A DNA stretch of 64,000 nt from Deltaproteobacteria bacterium. GTDB lineage: Bacteria; Myxococcota_A; UBA796; UBA2385. Shown in pieces: positions 8,514 through 18,968 of this stretch (its first letter is position 1; the number at the start of each line of letters is the position of its first letter). The position numbers and the translations under genes are program-made. Below the pieces are notes generated by a model that had not been told where the DNA came from, ran no database searches, and was given only the letters and a program-made list of their open reading frames with translations. The stretch covers positions 19,634-83,633 of the forward strand of contig JAEUKK010000148.1 of assembly GCA_016792625.1 (NCBI GenBank), in the 5' to 3' direction.

Positions 8514-10571
8514 TCACTCCCCGTCCTGCTCCTCCGCCTCCCCCAGCCGCACCGGCAGCGCCACCACCTCCCCACCCTCCGCCCGCTCGACCTCCAAGCT
8601 GATCCCCAGCGCGTCCAGCCCGCCCTCGGCGCCCAGCTCTTGCGCGAGGCCCACCAGGCCCGAGATGGCCTCCAGCTCACCACCTTCACCGATCAGCTGG
8701 TCGAGGGGCAGCGGGGCGCCGGCCACCTGCACCCCGCGCACACGGTCGCCGGCCCGCAGGCCCAGGCCCGCGGCGAGGCTGTCGGGCAGCACCGCGTCAA
8801 CCAAGAGGCCCTCCCGGTCGACGCTCAGCGCCGCGCCGGCCTCGGCGAGGGGGTCTTGCGCGTCGCCCCCGCCGAGGGTGACCAAGGTGGTGCGGCCGGC
8901 GTGAACCTCGACGGTGGCGCTGTCCCAGAGGGCGGGCAGGCGCTCGATGGTCCAGACCCCAGGCGGGATGCCACCGTTGACCATTCCACACCAAGCGGGA
9001 TGGATCGCCGCGGGGGACCAGCGACCGTCCTCCCGCATCGTGGCCGGGCCTCGCACGGGGGTCCCCGACAGATCGTCCATGCACTCGAGCGCGACGGCGC
9101 CGAAGGCGGCCGGATCGATGGTGCCCACGTCGCGGTCCTCTCCCGGCGCCAACGCTGGCACCTTGACCAGGGCGAAGTCCCACGAGCCCTGGTCGGTCGG
9201 GATGGCAAGCTCCGCGGCCCGCGCGTCCGACGACAGCAGCTGCTCGGTCGCGCTGAGCGCCCAATCGCCCGGGCCCAGCCCTGTCAAGACCCAGGTGCCG
9301 TCGGGCTGAATGTCAGCGTAGGTGCTCACGGAGACGTCGGCGACCATACGCGCGAGGTCGGGCGCGACACGGACGGCGCTTATCTGCCCCCAACTGTCGG
9401 TCGGCCAGTCGCGCACCGCCCCGCGGATCGACCCGCCAGGCGAGACCAGCACGACCTCATCGGTGTCGTCCGGCACCGAGACCTCGAGCCCACCCCCGCG
9501 CACCACCGCGAGCGCATCGGGGCATGCGCAGAGCGCTGCCCCGGGGTCGAGGCCATCCCCCTCGGGCAACAACGCAGTGAACCGCCCCGCGCAGCCACCG
9601 CCCAGCACCCCCGGTGTCAGCGGGCCACCGCAGGTCAAATCGGGGCAAGAATCAAAGGGGAAGCCGACACATCGCACGACCACGCCTCGCAGCTCTGACA
9701 GGGTGAGCGTCAGCTCCGCCGTGGGGGTGTCCGGGCCGAGCGGCACCGGCGCCTTGGCAGGCAGGTAGCCCTCTGCGACGGCGAGGACAACGATCTGGAC
9801 GTCCTGTCCGCCGAAGTCTGAGGCGGAGCGCCCCACCGGCGGCCGCAGCTCGAAGCGGCCGGCGGCGTCGCTGCGGGTCAGCCCCCAGCGCGGATCCGCC
9901 CGCGGGGCCGGCGTCACAGGCTCGAGGCGCAGCCCGCGTCCCGCCCTTGGCACGGCCGATGCCACGCCAACCTCGACGAGCGCCCCCTCCACCGGCCGCC
10001 CGTCCGGGTCCACCACCGACCCGCGCACCCGTCCCCGCGGCGACAGCGGCAGCTCGATGATGTCCCCCTCTTCGAACGCGATCCTCCACGGCGGCAGCCC
10101 CAGCAGGGCCATCCCCTCACCCTCCGCGAACACCCGCGGAGAGACCCCGCAGGGCAGGCCGTCGACCTCGCCCACCTCGCCCACGGGCAGCGTCCGGCGG
10201 ACTGGGTCGTGCTCCTCGCCGTAGTCGAGGTGAAGGTCCACCGCGCCGGTGAAGGTCGCGCCTCCCGGGTCAAAGACGAAGCGGGCCCGACGATCCGCTT
10301 GGTTCGGGTCCACGCGGTAGGCCTCTTCCGGCGCCGCGCGCAGGCGGAGGGAACAGCCCCCTTCGGTCGGCAGAGACGCTGTGCGCCGAGGCACCACAGC
10401 CGCCTGCGGCGCGCCCTTCGGCCCACCAGAGTGCAGCCCCGCAAGCAGCGCCCGCAGCCCCAGCGCCGGCAGCACGACCACCAGCGCAGCGCAGCCGAGC
10501 CCCCACGCCCACCGCCGTCGGGGCGCGCCCACGGCCGCGCGCGGATCGGGAGGGGTCGAGTGCCTGGGCAT
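8514..10571 (-). CDS. Membrane-anchored protein with carboxypeptidase-regulatory-like and PDZ-like domains (paralogue B)
   Basis: This 685-residue protein is a clear paralogue of the product of 2718-4877. It shares the N-terminal transmembrane helix (about 20-42), the beta-sandwich repeat (GSVVDPDGRPVEGALVEVGV), the Cys-containing CPDLTCGGPLTP segment (paralogue A has CPELRCGGPMTP), the GGGLEVSVPDD strand, the DSATVEVHAGRT strand and the C-terminal PDZ-like unit (GDRVRGVQVAG). The paired cysteines probably form disulfides, which fits a periplasmic location. Divergence between the copies is substantial, so the duplication is old. It is convergent with the coiled-coil gene and divergent from the DUF885 gene. 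Function is unknown. Confidence 0.78.
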   Translation of the reverse strand: MPRHSTPPDPRAAVGAPRRRWAWGLGCAALVVVLPALGLRALLAGLHSGGPKGAPQAAVVPRRTASLPTEGGCSLRLRAAPEEAYRVDPNQADRRARFVFDPGGATFTGAVDLHLDYGEEHDPVRRTLPVGEVGEVDGLPCGVSPRVFAEGEGMALLGLPPWRIAFEEGDIIELPLSPRGRVRGSVVDPDGRPVEGALVEVGVASAVPRAGRGLRLEPVTPAPRADPRWGLTRSDAAGRFELRPPVGRSASDFGGQDVQIVVLAVAEGYLPAKAPVPLGPDTPTAELTLTLSELRGVVVRCVGFPFDSCPDLTCGGPLTPGVLGGGCAGRFTALLPEGDGLDPGAALCACPDALAVVRGGGLEVSVPDDTDEVVLVSPGGSIRGAVRDWPTDSWGQISAVRVAPDLARMVADVSVSTYADIQPDGTWVLTGLGPGDWALSATEQLLSSDARAAELAIPTDQGSWDFALVKVPALAPGEDRDVGTIDPAAFGAVALECMDDLSGTPVRGPATMREDGRWSPAAIHPAWCGMVNGGIPPGVWTIERLPALWDSATVEVHAGRTTLVTLGGGDAQDPLAEAGAALSVDREGLLVDAVLPDSLAAGLGLRAGDRVRGVQVAGAPLPLDQLIGEGGELEAISGLVGLAQELGAEGGLDALGISLEVERAEGGEVVALPVRLGEAEEQDGE

Positions 10572-10722
10572 GCGCGGGCTCCAGCGATGGGGGCTGGGCC
10601 GAGCCTACACCCGGCGGCCGCCTGCGGATCGGGCAAGGACAGCGCCGCCCCGCGCGCCCAGCAGGCCGGCCTGCGCGCCGCCGCCCGCATAAGCGAGGCG
10701 CCCGCCCGCGCCCGAGGCCCCC

Positions 10723-12510
<1,788 letters not shown>

Positions 12511-13581
12511 TCAAGCACGGGCCTGCGCAGCGGCGCGGGCGAAGTCGACCCCCGCGCGCAGGCGCGCCACCAGCTCGGGCTCGGTGGCCTTGCGCAAGCT
12601 GCGCTCCAGGGCATCGGCGCAGCGCGGGAGCGGCGACTCTGCCTCGGCGCGCAGCAGCCGCAGCAGCTGGGTCGCGCCGTCTTGATCGCCGTCCCGCAGG
12701 TTGACCTCGAGGGCGACCGACAGCACGCAGTCATAGCGGTGCAGCGGAGAGCGCGGCGACGCGGCTTGAAAGGCCGAAACAGCGTCCTCAGCGGTGTGTT
12801 GCGTCAGCGTCGCGCGAAACACGGCCGCCGCGGCGGCTCGGCCCGGCTTGTTGCGGATGAGGTTTCGGGTCGGCCAGCAGCGCACCATGTCGGCGCAGTG
12901 CAAGGCGGCCTCCCACCAGACCGCGGGCTGGTCGACCACCCGCAGCCCCTCGACCGCCGCGGCCAGCGCACCGACGGCCTCCGGATCTCCTTTGGGGTCG
13001 ACGAAGCACACCCGCAGCTGCTGGAGGGCCGCCTCGGGGTCGGGCTGACCCGCCATGGCGAGGGCGGCCTCGACGGCCGCGAGCTCGGCCTGCAAGGCCA
13101 CCCGCAGCGCAGCAGCACCCTCGCCCGGGGCGGCCGCGGCCGAGGCCAGCGCGCCGGGCAGGGCGGCCAAGCTCAGATCATGCCAGTCCGAGAGCGCGGT
13201 GCCCCCAGCTTCGGCGTCGGGGCGTCGCCAGGCCACGCAGATGGGCACCCGGGCGTGGCTGTCGCGCAGCCAACGCTCCAGCTCGGCGTTGAAGCGCCGC
13301 AGCGCTGTTTCATTGGCGATCTTGGCTTTGTTTCGCGTGGTCAGCGCCGTGGGTGCCTTGGGCACCTTCCCATAGGCGGCGTCGATCAGCCGGCCAACGC
13401 CGAGCTCGCTCTGCACCCAAAGGTGAGGGCCATCCCATACGGCGCCGCCGGCCAGGGGCAGCGGCAGGTCGGCGACGATGAGGGCCGCCTCGTCAGCCGA
13501 AGGCGCGCGCTGAAACAAAACCTCGAGGCAGGCGATCTCAAAGTACCGGGCGTCGCCGGCGCCCACGAAAGGGAAGTCCAT
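12511..13581 (-). CDS. Hypothetical protein, 356 residues
   Basis: I do not recognise this protein. It has no signal peptide or transmembrane segment. The N-terminal part mixes alpha and beta (FPFVGAGDARYFEIACLEVL, VADLPLPLAGGAVWDG), followed by a long Ala/Leu-rich helical half (about 150-350) that looks like a repeat-type helical scaffold. Codon-position bias is strong and the frame is preserved, supporting a real gene. Its stop codon abuts that of the convergent DUF885 gene, and it lies 33 bases downstream of ychF on the same strand, so the two may be co-transcribed. Confidence 0.72.
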   Translation of the reverse strand: MDFPFVGAGDARYFEIACLEVLFQRAPSADEAALIVADLPLPLAGGAVWDGPHLWVQSELGVGRLIDAAYGKVPKAPTALTTRNKAKIANETALRRFNAELERWLRDSHARVPICVAWRRPDAEAGGTALSDWHDLSLAALPGALASAAAAPGEGAAALRVALQAELAAVEAALAMAGQPDPEAALQQLRVCFVDPKGDPEAVGALAAAVEGLRVVDQPAVWWEAALHCADMVRCWPTRNLIRNKPGRAAAAAVFRATLTQHTAEDAVSAFQAASPRSPLHRYDCVLSVALEVNLRDGDQDGATQLLRLLRAEAESPLPRCADALERSLRKATEPELVARLRAGVDFARAAAQARA

Positions 13582-13614
13582 CGGCAGGCTCCGTTCGCGG
13601 GCGCGCCCGCGCGC

Positions 13615-14706
<1,092 letters not shown>

Positions 14707-14843
14707 CTGGGGCTCCGGAGGGGTCGGGTGAGGGCAAAAACAGGGCGGGGGCAGCGGCCACCGCGACCCGCGCGCCTATCCGCCGGCTCTGCGCGCGGGC
14801 TACCTTCGCGGGCCGCGCCCAACGCCACGCGCCCGGAGGACCC

Positions 14844-15206
14844 ATGACCCGCCTCATCCGCCCGCTCCTGCTCGCGACCACCGCCAGCCTCGCCCTCGGC
14901 CTGACCGCCTGCGGCGGCGACTGCGTCGACGAGAGTTACCTCGACATCACCGTCAGCGACAGCGTCGGGCCCGTGCTCGCCACCCTGACGTGGGAGCACG
15001 ACAACGGCGAGAGCGGCACCGTCGACTGCCCCGGCGCCTGCGAGGTGCAGCCCAGCGAGCCCGGCACGGTCACCCTCACCGCGACCCCCACCGACCCGGC
15101 CCTGAGCCCGGTCACCGAAGAGGTCAGCTTCAACCAAGCGGTGGCCGAGGGCAAAGAGTGCCCCGAGGCCGTCGTCAACAAGGTTGATCTCACCGTCGAG
15201 GGCTGA
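14844..15206 (+). CDS. Small lipoprotein, unknown function
   Basis: This 120-residue protein has a lipoprotein signal peptide with lipobox LTAC (Cys about 23), followed by an acidic beta-rich domain of about 95 residues (YLDITVSDSVGPVLATLTWE) that contains further cysteines (CPGACE, GKECPE) likely to form disulfides. It may be a single Ig-like or bacterial lipoprotein fold, but no family is recognised. A GGAGG ribosome-binding site lies at about 14834-14838, the right distance from ATG 14844. It is divergent from ychF. Confidence 0.78.
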   Translation: MTRLIRPLLLATTASLALGLTACGGDCVDESYLDITVSDSVGPVLATLTWEHDNGESGTVDCPGACEVQPSEPGTVTLTATPTDPALSPVTEEVSFNQAVAEGKECPEAVVNKVDLTVEG

Positions 15207-15325
15207 AGGGCGAGGGCGGTGGGCGGGGCCTGCGGGCCCCGCAACGCCCCAGGGGGCGCGCAGGCAAGGCGCGGCGATACGCGACCGCAACACCTTCAAA
15301 CAAGGCTGTTACAGCCGCCGACCAC

Positions 15326-16555
15326 TCAGCCGAGCACCACCTTGACGCCCCGCACCAAGCCGCCGAGCGCCGTGGTCACCTCGGCGGTGGTCGGCGCGGC
15401 GACGATGGCCCAGCCCTCGCCCTCGTAGCTGGTCGAGGCCGGCTGCCCGACCACCGGCAGCTTGCGGTCGACCACGTAGCGGCCGACCTCGTGCTGGGCC
15501 CGCTCGAGGCCCTCGACCGCGACCACCGCGCCGCCCCGCCCCTGCCCGCGGAAGAAGGCGGTGCCCGCGGCGCGCTGGCGCTCGGCCGGCACATCCCAGG
15601 TGCCGAGCACCATCAAGCGGCACCAAGCCTCGATCATGTCGCGGCCAAAAGCCAAGCTCATCATCGGCATGATGTTCACGCCGGGCGGCCGGGCGCCCAC
15701 CTCGCCGATGACAAAGCTGCCGTCAGGGCGCTCGAACCACTCCATGTGCGAGATGCCGGTGACCAGGCCGAGCGCGCGCAGGGCGGCGTGGTTGATCTCG
15801 CGGAAGGTGGTCCACGGCGCGTCAATCTCGCGCGGCAAGGTCACCGTGTACTGCATCCAGGGGTGCTCGAGCACGGCGAGCGGGGTCGGGTGGTAGCGGG
15901 TGCCCGACCACCAGACCGGCGCGCCGTCGATCATCACGGTCTCAAAGGTGCGCTCGACGCCGGTGATGAACTCCTCGGCTTGCACCGGATGGGCCACGCT
16001 CGGCTGCAGCTGCTCGAGCGCGCTCTGCAGCGCGGCGCGGTCGGCCACGCGGAAGGTGGCCTTGGCGCCCACCCCGGCCACGGGCTTGAGGATGATCGGG
16101 AAGCCGACCTCGCCCACGAAGTCCACGCCGTCTTGGATCGACTCGAGGCGGCGGTGCCGGGCCACAGGCAGACCGGCGGCGCGTAACACCTCTTTCATCC
16201 GGTCTTTATCACGGAAGTTGAGCGCCTGCTCGAGCTTCATGCCCGGCACGCCCGTGGCGCTGCGGGCCTCGCCCAGGGGCACCTGCAGCTGCTCCAATAC
16301 GCCGAGCAGGCGGTCGACCCGGCCCCAGGCGCGCTGAAAGGCGCTGACCCCCTCGGCCAGGGCCGCGCCGTCCATACTCGGGCGCACGACATAGTGCCCT
16401 GAAACATGCGCTCCGAGCGCCGGATCGACCTGCTGCAGCTTGCCCTCGGGCTCGCAGCTCAGCAGCCCCAAGCGCAGGCCGGGGATGGCGGCCAAGGCGC
16501 GGGCGTAGCGCAGGGTGTTGTCCAGAAAGTAGGGGGCGACGAGCAGCACGTGCAT
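15326..16555 (-). CDS. ATP-grasp ligase family protein
   Basis: This 409-residue protein is an ATP-grasp enzyme of the amino-acid/peptide ligase type, which joins a carboxylate to an amine through an acyl-phosphate. The N-terminal about 110 residues form a Rossmann-like pre-ATP-grasp domain (MHVLLVAPYFLDNTLRYARA). The ATP-binding lysine strand is FPIILKPVAGVGAK (Lys about 157), and the magnesium-binding strand is VIGEVGARPPGVN (about 282-294). The C-terminal about 100 residues resemble the closing subdomain of carboxylase-like ATP-grasp proteins. It is divergent from iadA with about 110 bases between them and so adjoins the cyanophycin genes, but whether it acts on cyanophycin or its dipeptide is unknown. 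Confidence 0.85.
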   Translation of the reverse strand: MHVLLVAPYFLDNTLRYARALAAIPGLRLGLLSCEPEGKLQQVDPALGAHVSGHYVVRPSMDGAALAEGVSAFQRAWGRVDRLLGVLEQLQVPLGEARSATGVPGMKLEQALNFRDKDRMKEVLRAAGLPVARHRRLESIQDGVDFVGEVGFPIILKPVAGVGAKATFRVADRAALQSALEQLQPSVAHPVQAEEFITGVERTFETVMIDGAPVWWSGTRYHPTPLAVLEHPWMQYTVTLPREIDAPWTTFREINHAALRALGLVTGISHMEWFERPDGSFVIGEVGARPPGVNIMPMMSLAFGRDMIEAWCRLMVLGTWDVPAERQRAAGTAFFRGQGRGGAVVAVEGLERAQHEVGRYVVDRKLPVVGQPASTSYEGEGWAIVAAPTTAEVTTALGGLVRGVKVVLG

Positions 16556-16666
16556 GGGGGCTCCAGCGGCGATGGGCGGCTGGCGCGCTAATCCGGCGGG
16601 CCGGTCGGCACCCCACGCCCGCCCCAGCCTTCACCACACTGTCCCCTCCCCGCCCGCGAGGCCCGC

Positions 16667-17839
16667 ATGACCGCGCCCCCCACCCTCCACCTGCTGCGCG
16701 GCGCCCACGTTTTTGCGCCCGAAGACCGCGGCCCACAAGACCTGCTCTTCGGCGGAGGCCAGCTCTTGGCCGTGGGCGCCGCGCTCGCCGCCCCTCCGGC
16801 CGGCTGGCCGGTCGAGGAGCACGACTGCAGCGGGCTGGTCGCCATTCCCGGCCTCATCGATCTGCACACCCACCTCAGCGGCGGCGGCGGCGAGGGCGGG
16901 GCCCACACCCGCGTCCCGCCCGTCCAGCTCACCGATCTGAGCATGGCCGGGGTCACGACCGCGGTGGGCCTGCTCGGCACCGACACCACCACCCGCAGCC
17001 TGGAAGAGCTGCTGGCCACCGCCCGGGGCCTGAGCCACTTTGGGCTCACCGCCCTCTGTTACACCGGAGGCTACCGCGTCCCGCCGCGCTCACTGCTCGC
17101 CACCGTCCGCGAAGACATCGCGCTCATCGACCGCTTCATCGCGGTCGGCGAGATCGCCATCTCGGACCACCGCAGCGGCCAGCCCACCTTTGACGAGCTG
17201 ATGCGCATCGCAGCCGACGCCCACGTGGCCGGGCTGATGACCGGCAAGGCCGGCATCCTGCACCTGCACCTCGGCGACGGGCCCCGTGGGCTGAGCATGG
17301 TGCGGCGCGCGCTCGACGAAACAGAGCTCCCCACCCGCGTGTTTCACCCGACCCACGTCAACCGCAACCGTCGGCTGTGGGCCGAGGCGGTCGAGCTGGG
17401 CGTACGGGGCCTCTCGGTCGATGTGACCTGCTTCCCGCCCGCGCCAGGCGAGCCCACCGCCGCCGAGGACGTCTTGGCCTGGCTCGGCGCGGGCAACCCG
17501 CTCGAGCGCCTGACGCTGAGCAGCGACGGCGGCGGCTGCTTGCCTGAGTTTGACGCCGACGGCCGCCTACTGCGGATGGAGGTCGGCAAAAGCAGCGCGC
17601 TGCTCGCCACCTTGCGTGAGCTCGTCGCTGGCGGCTTGGCGCTCGACCAGGCCCTGCGCCCGCTGACCGCGACGCCGGCCGCCCTTCTTCGCCTCGGGCA
17701 AAAGGGGGCGCTCGTCGCAGGGGCCGACGCCGACATCGCCCTTCTGGACGCTGATCTGCGCCTGCACTCGACCATCGCATCGGGCCGCTGGCTGGTGCGC
17801 GGCGGCCGCCCCCTGCTGCGCGGGCCCTTTGAGGCCTGA
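16667..17839 (+). CDS. iadA: Isoaspartyl dipeptidase (beta-aspartyl peptidase), Glu at the bridging-Lys position
   Basis: This 390-residue amidohydrolase cleaves beta-aspartyl dipeptides. In a cyanophycin locus its natural substrate would be beta-Asp-Arg released by cyanophycinase, giving free Asp and Arg. The metal ligands match E. coli IadA nearly position for position: HTH (His67, His69), His201 in LHLHLGDG, His230 in PTHVNRN and the catalytic Asp287 in LSSDGGG. The position that holds the carboxylated, metal-bridging Lys162 in E. coli is Glu162 here (GEIAISDHRS). A Glu can bridge two metals, so activity is plausible. It starts at ATG 16667 and is followed 137 bases later by cphB on the same strand. 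Confidence 0.93.
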   Translation: MTAPPTLHLLRGAHVFAPEDRGPQDLLFGGGQLLAVGAALAAPPAGWPVEEHDCSGLVAIPGLIDLHTHLSGGGGEGGAHTRVPPVQLTDLSMAGVTTAVGLLGTDTTTRSLEELLATARGLSHFGLTALCYTGGYRVPPRSLLATVREDIALIDRFIAVGEIAISDHRSGQPTFDELMRIAADAHVAGLMTGKAGILHLHLGDGPRGLSMVRRALDETELPTRVFHPTHVNRNRRLWAEAVELGVRGLSVDVTCFPPAPGEPTAAEDVLAWLGAGNPLERLTLSSDGGGCLPEFDADGRLLRMEVGKSSALLATLRELVAGGLALDQALRPLTATPAALLRLGQKGALVAGADADIALLDADLRLHSTIASGRWLVRGGRPLLRGPFEA

Positions 17840-17976
17840 GGCGCGCGCCCGCCCCAGAGCGCGCCGGGGGGCGTTGAAGGCAGGCGGCCCCCCTTGCTAC
17901 GGTCCGCGCCCCTCCGCCCTGACCTGCCCGCGCGCCCGCGCCCCAGCGCCTCCGCCCCTCCTTTGGACCTCCGCCC

Positions 17977-18804
17977 ATGCCCTCCCCTGAGCAGACCCCT
18001 GGTTCCCGCGGCTTTATCATCCCGATCGGCGGGGCCGAAGACAAGATCAGCGACCGGCTGATCCTCCGCCGGTTCATCAGCCTGTGCGGGGGCGCCGAGG
18101 CCCGCCTCGCGGTCATCCCCACCGCCTCTGAGCTCGACAGCACCGGCGACCGCTACCGCGAGATTTTCGGCAACTTGGGCGTGCGGCACGTCGATGTGCT
18201 CGACATTCGAGAGCGCGCCGACGCCGAGAAGCCCGAGCACGTCGAGGCGCTCAACCGCGCAACCGGCATTTTTATGACCGGGGGCAACCAGCTGCGCCTC
18301 TCGACCATCCTCGGGGGCACCGCGGTCGCCCAAACCATGCGCCGGGTCAACGCCCGCGGCACCCACGTCGCCGGGACCAGCGCCGGCGCCGCCTTTGTCA
18401 GCGAGCACATGATCGCGTTCGGCCGCGAGGGCGCCACCCCGATCGCCGGCCAGGCCACGCTCTGCGCCGGGCTGGGCCTGACCAACCGCGTGATCGTCGA
18501 CCAGCACTTCCGGGAGCGCGACCGGCTCGGGCGCCTGCTCACCAGCCTCGCCTACAACCCCTTCGCGATCGGCCTCGGCCTCGATGAAGACACCGCCGCC
18601 TTCATCGGCCCCGACAACGTGATTGAGGTGGCGGGCGCCGGCGCGATCACCATCGCCGACGTCAGCGACCTCGCCTACAGCGGCATGGCCAGCGTGCGCG
18701 AGGGCCGGCCCGTGCAGCTGATCGGCGTCAAGCTGCACATCCTCAGCGATGGCGCGACCTTCCGGCTCGACAGCCGCGAGGCCAAGCCGGGCCTGCGCGA
18801 CTGA
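17977..18804 (+). CDS. cphB: Cyanophycinase
   Basis: This 275-residue serine peptidase of family S51 hydrolyses cyanophycin to beta-Asp-Arg dipeptides. The nucleophile elbow is THVAGTSAGAAF with Ser about 135, close to the catalytic Ser132 of the Synechocystis enzyme. Other family marks are the N-terminal IIPIGGAEDK, GIFMTGGNQLRL and the QHFRERDRLGRLL segment with the conserved His region. The length is normal and there is no signal peptide, so it acts in the cytoplasm on intracellular granules. It lies between iadA and cphA on the same strand, giving degradation and synthesis in one locus. Confidence 0.96.
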   Translation: MPSPEQTPGSRGFIIPIGGAEDKISDRLILRRFISLCGGAEARLAVIPTASELDSTGDRYREIFGNLGVRHVDVLDIRERADAEKPEHVEALNRATGIFMTGGNQLRLSTILGGTAVAQTMRRVNARGTHVAGTSAGAAFVSEHMIAFGREGATPIAGQATLCAGLGLTNRVIVDQHFRERDRLGRLLTSLAYNPFAIGLGLDEDTAAFIGPDNVIEVAGAGAITIADVSDLAYSGMASVREGRPVQLIGVKLHILSDGATFRLDSREAKPGLRD

Positions 18805-18968
18805 GGGGCCGCCCGCGCGCTGCGCCGCGCGCGCGCCGGGCCGCACTGCGATGATGCCCACCCAGAGGCCATCTTCGCGGACCCCTTTCGCTCCGCGCGG
18901 GGGCTGGTGCAGGCTGCGCTCCCATGGTCGGGCCGTGCCCGCCACCCCTCGCACCGCCCGGAGCACCG

